Assembly: GCF_003437535.1 (NCBI RefSeq)
Contig: NZ_QSQT01000008.1
Coordinates: 62,001 to 126,000, forward strand
DNA: 64,000 bases
DNA from: Phocaeicola plebeius
GTDB lineage: Bacteria; Bacteroidota; Bacteroidia; Bacteroidales; Bacteroidaceae
Direction of reading: 5' to 3'
In this document: positions 35,117-43,701 of the stretch, piece by piece
How positions within the stretch are numbered: position 1 is the stretch's first letter
Layout: each line of letters starts with the position of its first letter
Translations under genes and position numbers: made by a program
The notes under the pieces: model-generated
Databases searched by the model: none
The model's input: the letters and a program-made list of their open reading frames with translations, nothing else
What the model was told of the DNA's origin: nothing

Positions 35117-37384
35117 ATGTTTGGAATAAGCAACAATGTCAGAAGCCGGGTGGTGCGCGTATGTACCCCCGAGCTCTTCCACCAGGTAGTCCACTCGCCG
35201 CTGGTGGGCAGGATATGTGCCGAGATAGCCGATGCACTTGAGGCGATGCGGCGCGGCGAAATGGCACCGGAAGATTTCGATACCCTGAAAAGTGAACGCA
35301 AGAAGCAGCTTCCCATCTTTACCCCTCATGCCACGTTTCCTGGCGGACGTCGCCTGAACTCCGATGCCGTGCCCAGCGGTCTGTCGATGTACGATGTGGA
35401 CCATATCCCTGCCCCGCGCGAATTTTTCCGCGAGCACGTGGCCGCACGGGTTCGCGAGCTGGGCATCGTGCTGGCCCACGTCACACCTTCTACCGAAGGA
35501 CTCCGCCTGTTTTTTGTCATCCCACCGGGCATGGGGCTGGAGGAAGCCCAGCGCTGGATGTCGCATCAGCTGGACGACGGCACCTACGACCAGTGCGTGA
35601 AGGACTATGCGCGGAGCTCGTTTGCCGTGCCTGCCGACTACATCCTTTACCTGGACGAAGCGGAATTGTTTCGTGAGCGGGAAGTGCAGAAAGCGAAATC
35701 CCACGAAGAAGCGGACATTGGAAGCATATCTTCCGCCCGTAATCCGGCGGGCAATTCCGTAGATGAGCTCTCGTTCAAGGGCATCCCTTATGCCGACCTC
35801 ATCGCCCGCTGGTTCCGCCTGACGGGAGGGGAGCCCGTGGCGGGTGAGCGCAACGACCGCCTTCACCGCCTGGCTTCTCACCTGCGTTACATTACCGACA
35901 ACGACGAATCGCTCCTTCTGCGCATCATGCCCCGCTACGGGCTCGACGAGGAGGAAATGCGGGCACTCATCCATTCGGCCTGCACGTCGAAGTTCTGCTC
36001 CATGCCTCGCCTGATGAAAGACGTGCTCCGTCAGGAGGAACAGGAAAGGATGCACACCGAAACGGAGGTCCACTCCGGCAAGTCCGTTCCGCCGCCCATG
36101 CCCCGCAAGCTTCCGCCGCTCATCCGTCTGCTCGTAAGCCGCACGCCCGAAATCTACCGTCCGGCCGTGGCGCATGCCGTGTTTCCCTCGCTGGCCGCCC
36201 ACCTCTGGAAGGTGAGGTTCCGCTACATCGACAATGTGGAGCACGAGGCTACGCTGATGAACGTGCTCATGGCCGGAACGGGTGCCGGAAAAGATTGTAT
36301 CTCGGAACCTATCAACCGTATCATGGCCGACATCCGCCTGCGCGACGAGGAGAACCTGCGCCGTGAGCGGGAATGGAAGAAGGAGGTGAACTCGAAGGGA
36401 GCCAACAAGGACAAGCGCCAGCGTCCCGAGGGACTGGTGATTCAGGAAATCGATGCGGACATGACGAATCCGGCCTTCGTGATGCGTACCGCCGAGGCGG
36501 AGGGGCATTTCCTCTATACGAAACTGAACGAGATTGACCAGTTCGACGCGCTTCGTGGAAGCGGACGGGGAGGCCAGCAGTTCCAGATTATGTGTCTGGC
36601 GTTCGATCCGGGCAACCGTTACGGGCAGACGCGTGTGGGCACGCAGAGTGTGACCGAGAAGGTGACCATCCGCTTTAACTGGAATGCGGCCACCACCATT
36701 CAGAAGGGCAAGCGTTATTTCTCGCGGGTGCTGACCGACGGACCTGTGTCGCGCATCAACTTCTGCACTATCCCCGAGCGGGAAATCGGGGCAGACATGC
36801 CCGTGTATGGCACGTACGACGCTTCGTTCGACGAGCAGCTCCGTCCCTTCATCGAGAACCTGACGAAGGCACACGGCAGGGTAGATTGTCCGCAGGCCTA
36901 TCGTCTGGCCGCGAAGCTTCGCGAGGAGAATGCCGAGTTTGCCCGCCTTTCGCAAAGCCGGGTGTACGAAAATCTGTCGTTCCGTGCCAACGTCATTGCC
37001 TGGCTCAAGGCCTGCGTGCTTTTCGTGGCCTCGGGCTACCGCTGGGACAAGACCATAGAGGATTTTGTGCGCTGGAGCCTTCAGTATGATATGTGGTGCA
37101 AGATGGAGTTTTTCGGAGCCGCTATCGAGGAAGCGCAGGGAGGGGGTGCGGATGCCCGCACACCGGGGCGGCGCAACTTGCTGGAGCTGCTCCCCGACGA
37201 GTTCTCGCTGGCCGACGCCATACGTGTGCGCCAGTCGGAGGGCATGGATGCGGAAGGGGTACACGGCATGCTCCGCCAGTGGGTGCACCGGCGTTACGTG
37301 ACAATTGTGACAAATGACAATTACTCAAAGCTTAAATACCGCAAGGATGGGAAGGTGGTTAAGCCCGATAAATCAAACGCTTAA
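35117..37384 (+). CDS. BT4734/BF3469-type primase-helicase-like protein (VirE-N/DUF3987)
   Basis: 755 residues. The N-terminal part (about 1-200) matches the BT4734 group related to archaeo-eukaryotic primases: LNSDAVPSGLSMYDVDHIPA and VTPSTEGLRLFFVIPPG. A middle helical region (about 235-320) precedes the DUF3987 helicase-like domain with a Walker-A-like MAGTGAGKDCI (about 392) and TTIQKGKRYFSRVLTDGPVS. The last 40 residues are encoded over the TGACA repeat and read YVTIVTNDNYSKLKY. It probably acts in replication of a mobile element. The DNA is markedly GC-rich compared with the AT-rich cassette upstream. Confidence 0.85.
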   Translation: MFGISNNVRSRVVRVCTPELFHQVVHSPLVGRICAEIADALEAMRRGEMAPEDFDTLKSERKKQLPIFTPHATFPGGRRLNSDAVPSGLSMYDVDHIPAPREFFREHVAARVRELGIVLAHVTPSTEGLRLFFVIPPGMGLEEAQRWMSHQLDDGTYDQCVKDYARSSFAVPADYILYLDEAELFREREVQKAKSHEEADIGSISSARNPAGNSVDELSFKGIPYADLIARWFRLTGGEPVAGERNDRLHRLASHLRYITDNDESLLLRIMPRYGLDEEEMRALIHSACTSKFCSMPRLMKDVLRQEEQERMHTETEVHSGKSVPPPMPRKLPPLIRLLVSRTPEIYRPAVAHAVFPSLAAHLWKVRFRYIDNVEHEATLMNVLMAGTGAGKDCISEPINRIMADIRLRDEENLRREREWKKEVNSKGANKDKRQRPEGLVIQEIDADMTNPAFVMRTAEAEGHFLYTKLNEIDQFDALRGSGRGGQQFQIMCLAFDPGNRYGQTRVGTQSVTEKVTIRFNWNAATTIQKGKRYFSRVLTDGPVSRINFCTIPEREIGADMPVYGTYDASFDEQLRPFIENLTKAHGRVDCPQAYRLAAKLREENAEFARLSQSRVYENLSFRANVIAWLKACVLFVASGYRWDKTIEDFVRWSLQYDMWCKMEFFGAAIEEAQGGGADARTPGRRNLLELLPDEFSLADAIRVRQSEGMDAEGVHGMLRQWVHRRYVTIVTNDNYSKLKYRKDGKVVKPDKSNA
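37298..37320 (+). repeat. Third copy of the 23-bp TGACA motif, inside the primase-like gene
   Basis: The 23 bases are identical to the reverse complement of 29950-29972 and match 29835-29856 apart from one extra T. Core units are GTGACAAT, TGTGACAA and ATGACAA. In the reading frame they encode VTIVTND. Confidence 0.9.
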
Positions 37385-37400
37385 AAAGAGATTATAGCTT

Positions 37401-37817
37401 ATGGAACTGATACTGACTCGTGTATGTAAAAACAAGGATTATACGGAAGGGCGGATAGAGATAGACGGAACTCCGTTCTGTGATACACTGGAACCTACCT
37501 GGCGCGACGTAGGGTGGGGACACCGGGGGCGCAAGGTGGAAGGACGTACGGCCATTCCCGAAGGCCGCTATCCGGTGGTCATCACCCGTTCGCCCAGGTT
37601 TGGCGAGTGGCTTCCGCTGCTCCTTCACGTTCCCTTGTTCGAAGGCATCCGCATTCATGCAGGCAACTCGGTGCACGACACCGCAGGATGCATCCTCGTG
37701 GGATGCCGCCGGAAACCCGGCTTGTTGCTTGATTCCCGTCTCTGGGTGTATCGCCTGAAACGGAAAATCGTGGAAGCGAAGGCACGCGGAGAGGGTGTGT
37801 GGATAGTGGTGAAATAG
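37401..37817 (+). CDS. DUF5675 family protein
   Basis: 138 residues beginning MELILTRVCKNKDYTEGRIE. It carries the DUF5675 features: CDTLEPTWRDVG, AIPEGRYPVVITRSPRFGEW (about 48-67), and FEGIRIHAGNSVHDTAGCIL with VG (about 83-105), where the His-Cys pair resembles an L,D-transpeptidase-like active site. The family is frequent in phages and Bacteroides mobile modules, often where other modules carry an N-acetylmuramoyl-L-alanine amidase. A role in cell-wall processing is inference. It follows the primase-like gene by 16 nt, in one operon. Confidence 0.85.
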   Translation: MELILTRVCKNKDYTEGRIEIDGTPFCDTLEPTWRDVGWGHRGRKVEGRTAIPEGRYPVVITRSPRFGEWLPLLLHVPLFEGIRIHAGNSVHDTAGCILVGCRRKPGLLLDSRLWVYRLKRKIVEAKARGEGVWIVVK

Positions 37818-37844
37818 CCGGTGACTGACACCTGAAGGAGAAAT

Positions 37845-37881
37845 AGCCTGGTGGCTGACGGGTTCAGCAGCCGGGCTTTTT
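37845..37881 (+). terminator. Terminator after the DUF5675 gene, overlapping the AraC stop codon
   Basis: AGCCTGGTGGCTG (37845) pairs imperfectly with CAGCAGCCGGGCT (37865-37877), followed by TTTT. The minus-strand AraC gene ends inside the hairpin at 37864. Confidence 0.7.
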
Positions 37882-38775
37882 CTGTATCTGTCTGAGGTAG
37901 TCGGTCGGGGTATATCCGCAGAACTTCTTGAACATACGGCTCAGGTGCTGGGGGTATTCAAAGCCTAATTCGTAGGCTACCTGCGAGATGCTTGCCCCGC
38001 TGGCGAGCTCGTTCTTCACTCGCTGGATGAGGTCCTGGCGGATGTAGTTACTGGCCGTGTCCCCGGTCATCTTCTTGATAAGGTCGCCGAAATAGTTGGC
38101 CGACATGCATAGTTTGTCGGCACAGTATTGCACGGTGGGCATGCCCGAGGTAAGCTGGATTTTCTCTTCGTAGTAATCGCGCAGGAGCTGGTCGAACTTC
38201 ATGAGCATGTCCGAGTTGACCAGCTTGCGGGTGATGAACTGGCGGTTGTAGAAACGCTGGCAGAAGTTCAGCATCAGTTCGATGTAACCCACGAGGATGG
38301 CATCCTGAAGCGCGTCGTGCTTTTTCTGTAGCTCATCTTTTATCTGGCGCATCAGCGACACGAGGATGTCGTGCTCCTCGTCGGTCATGTGCAGGGCTTC
38401 ATTCACGCGGTAGTCGAAAAATGAATATTCCCTGATATGCTTCTCCAGTGCCGTGCCCTGCAACAAATCGGGGTGGAAGAGCAAGGCCCATCCCGTCAGG
38501 TTGACCAGCTCGCCGTTGTCCTCCTTTCCCCCTATCTGTCCGGGAGCCACGCAAATGACGGTTCCTTCCTTGTAGTCGTATTTGCCGCAACCGTAGGCCA
38601 GGTCGATGTTCGCCTCGTCGTGAAAGAAGATGCCATACACACTATAGTTGTTCAGGCAATGGCGTACGGGAGACACTTCTGCATAGTCAATGACGCTGAC
38701 CAGCGGATGTGTGTCCGTGTGTCCCACCCACTGGCTATAGTCTCCTACATTCCTTATTTTCAAAATCTTGCTCAT
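37864..38775 (-). CDS. AraC-family transcriptional regulator
   Basis: 303 residues if started at 38775 (MSKILKIRNVGDYSQWVG); ATG codons at 38781 and 38811 are in frame, but homologues I know begin with a similar MSK sequence. A cupin-type sensor domain (about 10-180; YGIFFHDEANIDLAYGCGKY, VICVAPGQIGG) precedes the AraC helix-turn-helix pair at about 205-300 (TVQYCADKLCMSANYFGDLI, then ISQVAYELGFEYPQHLSRMF). It is convergent with the mobile module and divergent from the 71-residue gene and the exported oxidoreductases, which are its probable targets. Confidence 0.9.
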   Translation of the reverse strand: MSKILKIRNVGDYSQWVGHTDTHPLVSVIDYAEVSPVRHCLNNYSVYGIFFHDEANIDLAYGCGKYDYKEGTVICVAPGQIGGKEDNGELVNLTGWALLFHPDLLQGTALEKHIREYSFFDYRVNEALHMTDEEHDILVSLMRQIKDELQKKHDALQDAILVGYIELMLNFCQRFYNRQFITRKLVNSDMLMKFDQLLRDYYEEKIQLTSGMPTVQYCADKLCMSANYFGDLIKKMTGDTASNYIRQDLIQRVKNELASGASISQVAYELGFEYPQHLSRMFKKFCGYTPTDYLRQIQKKPGC

Positions 38776-38945
38776 AACCATTCTTTTGTTTTCGTCGGGA
38801 TGTCCCTTCACAAAAATACATTATCTCAGCCAATTGGCCGCACGTGAGCAGGCAAAATCCGTAAAAACGGTACGACCTTCCGTGGTATTGTTACGCTCTT
38901 CTGCCCGTGCAGGGGTAATTTTGCCGTATCAAGAAAACAAGAAAG

Positions 38946-40282
<1,337 letters not shown>

Positions 40283-40301
40283 CAGAAATAATAAGAATGC
40301 T

Positions 40302-41297
40302 ATGCTAAAATTTATTCAGTATGTATGTTTGTTGTTCCTTGTGTGCTCCTGTAGCACGAGGAATGAAGAAAGTGTGATATTGCAAAATGAAACGGATATG
40401 GAAAAGAAAAATTTAGGTTCGGTACTGGCGCTTTATCCCAAACCGATGACGGTGGTTGGGGCGGTAGTCAATGAAAAAGTAAACTGGCTTGTAGTGGGAC
40501 ATACTGGAATTATTGGGCATGACCGTATTCTTCTGAGTATGAGTAAACATCATTATACCAATCAGGGAATAAGGAGGTCAAAGAAATTGTCTGTAAACCT
40601 TGTGAGCCGTGAAATGTTGCCTGCGGCTGATTATGTGGGAAGTGTAAGTGGAAATTCGGTGGATAAATCGACGGTGTTTGACTATCATTTTGGAGAGAAT
40701 GGTACTCCGGTTATTGACAAATCACCATTAACCATGGAATGTGATGTGGTGGATATTTATGAAACCGAGGGATTTGACAATTTTATTTGTTCCATAGCTA
40801 ATACCTATGCAGCTCCAGAAGTGCTCGGTCAAGATGGGAAACTGGATTATACCCGATTGAAACCTGTGTTGTTTGAGTTTCCGACGTACTCGTATCTTGC
40901 TACGGGAGAAATAATCGGCAAGTGTTTGAACTTAGACAAAAAGCCCGGCATGTGTGCCAAACTTCCGATGTCGCCCGATGGTATTGTGAGGTTATCGAAA
41001 ATAGAAGTGTATCCGGAGTTTATAAAGGAATATATGCAATATGCGGTGGAAGTGGGTGAGATTTCATTACGTACTGAACCGGGGGTATTGACCATGTATG
41101 CCGTTGCCGAAAAGGAAAATCCGTGTAAGGTTACGATTCTTGAAACCTATGCAAGTGAGCAGGCTTATAAATCACATATTGCGTCGGAGCATTTTCAGAA
41201 ATATAAACAAGGAACAAAGCACATGATTAAAACGTTGGTCTTATCGGATCAGACTCCTCTTAATCCGCAGAGTCAGGTAAATAATTTCATTCAATAG
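40302..41297 (+). CDS. Lipoprotein with flavin-reductase-like and antibiotic-biosynthesis-monooxygenase domains
   Basis: 331 residues from MLKFIQYVCLLFLVCSC, a lipoprotein-type signal with the lipid Cys near residue 17. The flavin-reductase-like (FMN-binding split barrel) domain (about 35-225) begins KKNLGSVLALYPKPMTVVGA and includes LSVNLVSREMLPAADYVGSV and PTYSYLATGEIIGKC. An ABM dimeric alpha-beta barrel follows (about 230-320; LSKIEVYPEFIKEYMQYAVE, ILETYASEQAYKSHIASEHF). Cytoplasmic relatives of the first domain start at the internal MEKKNLG. The fusion and the export signal are both unusual. It is co-directional with the exported aldo/keto reductase, so they may share a substrate. Confidence 0.88.
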   Translation: MLKFIQYVCLLFLVCSCSTRNEESVILQNETDMEKKNLGSVLALYPKPMTVVGAVVNEKVNWLVVGHTGIIGHDRILLSMSKHHYTNQGIRRSKKLSVNLVSREMLPAADYVGSVSGNSVDKSTVFDYHFGENGTPVIDKSPLTMECDVVDIYETEGFDNFICSIANTYAAPEVLGQDGKLDYTRLKPVLFEFPTYSYLATGEIIGKCLNLDKKPGMCAKLPMSPDGIVRLSKIEVYPEFIKEYMQYAVEVGEISLRTEPGVLTMYAVAEKENPCKVTILETYASEQAYKSHIASEHFQKYKQGTKHMIKTLVLSDQTPLNPQSQVNNFIQ

Positions 41298-41322
41298 AAG
41301 CGATTGAATCGTTATAATACAG

Positions 41323-41370
41323 AATCTCCTCACAAATCCATGAATCGTGGTGATTTGTGAGGAGATTTTC
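41323..41370. terminator. Bidirectional terminator between reductase and lptF-like genes
   Basis: AATCTCCTCACAAATC (from 41323) pairs exactly with GATTTGTGAGGAGATT (to 41367), followed by TTCTTTTT on the plus strand. Confidence 0.88.
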
Positions 41371-41373
41371 TTT

Positions 41374-42549
41374 TTATTTCGGTGCCTTGCGGTAGAGATA
41401 AATCGCAATGAACAGATACAGGATGTTCGGAATCCACACGGCCAGGTTCGGATGCGCGTTTCCGTTGATGGCGAAGGTGGACGAGATGGTCTGGAACAGG
41501 ATGTAGGAGAAGCTCAGTGCGATACCGATTCCCAGGTGAAGTCCCATACCTCCTTTCCGTTTTTGTGACGAAAGCGAGAGCCCGATGACCGTCAGGATAA
41601 AGGCCGCAAACGAGGTGGCGATGCGCCGGTAGTATTCCACTTCGAACACCTTGATGTTGGCGAAGCCTCGTTGCTTCTGCTTGTCGATGTACTCCCGTAG
41701 CTGGGGACTGGTCATCGTTTCCTGCTGGCCGCGCGTGATGAGGAAGTCCTGCGGCTCCATGTTGATGATGGAGTCCAGACGGTCGCCCCGGGTGATGGTT
41801 TCACGCATGCCCTTCATCTCACGGATCATGTAGTCCTTGATAATCCAGCGGTGCACGGTGGTGGTGTCGTACGTAATACGGCGGGCCGTGAGGTGCGATA
41901 CCAGCTTGTGGTCTTCAAACTTGTCGAGCGAGAAGCGGTAAGCCGTCTTGTTGTAGTCTTCGTAGCGCTCCATGTAGGCAATGACACCTGTATCTACCTC
42001 CAGCTGGATATTGCGCACGTAGTCTGCCCGCTTCTTGTTCTTGTACACTTGCTCAAACTTCAGTCGGGTGACGCTACCGGTAGGAATCACCTCGGTACTC
42101 AGCACGTAGGTGACCAGTGCGATGATGGCGGCCGAAATCATGTAGGGCACCATCAGGCGCTTGAAACTCATTCCGGTGGAGAACATGGCGATAATCTCGG
42201 AGTTCTCTGCCAGCTTCGACGTGAAGAAAATCACGGCAATGAATACGAACAACGGACTGAAGAGGTTCGTGTAGTAAGGAATGAAGTTCAGGTAATAGTC
42301 GAAGATGATGGCACTGATAGGCGCCTTGTTGTTGATGAAGTCGTCAATGTTTTCATTGATGTCGAACACCACGGCGATGGAGATAATCAGGGCGATGGCA
42401 AAAAAGTAGGTGCCCAGGAACTTCACGATGATGTACCTGTCCAGCCGTTTCAACCATTTCTTCTTGAACGGGTTTCCTTTTAAATTTTTCAGTTGTTCCT
42501 TTCCGGCTTGCAGGTAGGAACGGAACAACTGGAACACATTGTGTTTCAT
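41374..42549 (-). CDS. LptF/LptG-family (YjgP/YjgQ) permease
   Basis: 391 residues. It has the family topology: two transmembrane helices after the N-terminus (LGTYFFAIALIISIAVVFDI at about 45-65; FIPYYTNLFSPLFVFIAVIF at about 90-110), a third around 130-150, a periplasmic jellyroll (about 160-300), and three C-terminal helices (ATSFAAFILTVIGLSLSSQK onward). The protein works with LptB/LptC to extract lipopolysaccharide from the inner membrane. Whether it is LptF or LptG cannot be decided here; Bacteroidetes encode the two at separate loci. It is downstream of tgt and lon on the same strand. Confidence 0.88.
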   Translation of the reverse strand: MKHNVFQLFRSYLQAGKEQLKNLKGNPFKKKWLKRLDRYIIVKFLGTYFFAIALIISIAVVFDINENIDDFINNKAPISAIIFDYYLNFIPYYTNLFSPLFVFIAVIFFTSKLAENSEIIAMFSTGMSFKRLMVPYMISAAIIALVTYVLSTEVIPTGSVTRLKFEQVYKNKKRADYVRNIQLEVDTGVIAYMERYEDYNKTAYRFSLDKFEDHKLVSHLTARRITYDTTTVHRWIIKDYMIREMKGMRETITRGDRLDSIINMEPQDFLITRGQQETMTSPQLREYIDKQKQRGFANIKVFEVEYYRRIATSFAAFILTVIGLSLSSQKRKGGMGLHLGIGIALSFSYILFQTISSTFAINGNAHPNLAVWIPNILYLFIAIYLYRKAPK

Positions 42550-42570
42550 ATTTATCGTCGTAAACTACAA

Positions 42571-43701
42571 TTACAATCGGGTAGATAAACGTTTCACCAT
42601 GGCCGGTTTCCAGGTAGAGAAATCGCCGGCGATGATGTGCTTGCGGGCTTCGCCTACGAGCCAGAGGTAGAAGGCCAGGTTGTGGATGGAGGCAATCTGC
42701 ATGGCCAGCAGTTCCTGTGCGTGGAACAGGTGGCGCAGGTAGGCACGGCTGTACATCGTGTCTACGTAAGATGCTCCGTCGGCTTCGATGGGCGAGTAGT
42801 CGTTCTCCCATTTTTTGTTGCGCATGTTCATGATACCGTCTTTGGTAAAGAGCATGCCGTTTCGTCCGTTACGGGTCGGCATCACGCAATCGAACATGTC
42901 CACACCGCGTTCGATGCCTTCCAGGATGTTGACCGGAGTACCTACACCCATCAGGTAGCGGGGCTTGTCCTTAGGCAGAATCTCGTTGACCACCTCAATC
43001 ATCTCGTACATCTTCTCGGTAGGTTCACCCACGGCCAGTCCGCCGATGGCGTTACCGTCGGCATTCTTTGAGGCGATATATTCGGCTGACTGGCGGCGCA
43101 AGTCAGGATATACGCATCCCTGCACGATGGGGAAGAGTGACTGGTTGTAGCCGTACTTGGGCTCCGTTTCGTTGAAGCGGGCACAACATCTGTCCAGCCA
43201 GCGGTGAGTCAGTTCCATGGACTTCTTGGCATAGTTGTAGTCGGAAGTACCGGGGGCGCACTCGTCGAAAGCCATCATGATGTCGGCACCGATGGTACGC
43301 TCGATGTCCATCACCCGTTCGGGAGTGAACAAGTGTTTTGAGCCGTCAATGTGCGAGCGGAACTCCACGCCCTCTTCGCGCAACTTGCGGATGCCAGAAA
43401 GAGAAAATACCTGGAAGCCGCCGCTATCGGTCAGCATCGGACGGTCGAATCCGTTGAACTTATGGAGTCCGCCAGCCCCCTCGATGATGTCCAGTCCGGG
43501 ACGCAGGTAGAGGTGGTACGTGTTTCCCAGGATAATCTGAGCCTTGATGTCGTTCTTCAGCTCGTGAAGATGCACGCCTTTCACCGTACCCAGTGTGCCC
43601 ACCGGCATGAAGATAGGGGTCTCAATCTGCCCGTGGTCTGTTGTAATCAGACCAGCGCGGGCATTCGATTTGGGGTCCGTATATTGTAATTCAAATTTCA
43701 T
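42571..43701 (-). CDS. tgt: tRNA-guanine(34) transglycosylase lacking the zinc-binding cysteines
   Basis: 376 residues with the TGT barrel intact: nucleophile and base-binding motifs LTDSGGFQVFSLS (Asp92), GGLAVGEP (221-227), and FDCVMPTRNGRNG (Asp271). The enzyme exchanges guanine 34 in GUN-anticodon tRNAs for a queuine precursor. The C-terminal site that in most bacteria holds a CxCxxC zinc motif reads IEADGASYVDTMYSRAY (305-321) with no Cys; only the later His (IHNL, 340) is kept. The fold here must be stabilised differently. Its start overlaps the lon stop by 4 nt. Confidence 0.93.
   Translation of the reverse strand: MKFELQYTDPKSNARAGLITTDHGQIETPIFMPVGTLGTVKGVHLHELKNDIKAQIILGNTYHLYLRPGLDIIEGAGGLHKFNGFDRPMLTDSGGFQVFSLSGIRKLREEGVEFRSHIDGSKHLFTPERVMDIERTIGADIMMAFDECAPGTSDYNYAKKSMELTHRWLDRCCARFNETEPKYGYNQSLFPIVQGCVYPDLRRQSAEYIASKNADGNAIGGLAVGEPTEKMYEMIEVVNEILPKDKPRYLMGVGTPVNILEGIERGVDMFDCVMPTRNGRNGMLFTKDGIMNMRNKKWENDYSPIEADGASYVDTMYSRAYLRHLFHAQELLAMQIASIHNLAFYLWLVGEARKHIIAGDFSTWKPAMVKRLSTRL

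Larger units (their letters stand above)
28936..37884. mobile_element. Probable accessory island bounded by a near-identical 21-bp sequence
   Basis: The block from smalltalk/HU to DUF5675 is flanked by TCAGCAGCCGGGCTTTTT followed by GTG at 28936 and by CTG at 37864 (20 of 21 identical, direct orientation). Its contents (HU-like protein, smalltalk, BT4734-type primase/helicase, DUF5675) form a gene set known to recur together in Bacteroides genomes. No integrase or transposase is visible, and the repeat falls in terminator hairpins, so shared terminator sequence is an alternative explanation. Confidence 0.4.

Noticed and set aside
35105..37288. 727-codon open frame antisense to the primase-like gene
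   Set aside because: High GC content and codon bias make long antisense frames likely; the protein is His/Arg-rich with no domain, and the plus strand encodes a recognised family.
42571..43701. tgt as a pseudogene because the zinc site is missing
   Set aside because: The frame is full length, catalytic residues are intact, and my recollection is that other Bacteroides Tgt proteins share the Cys-free segment.
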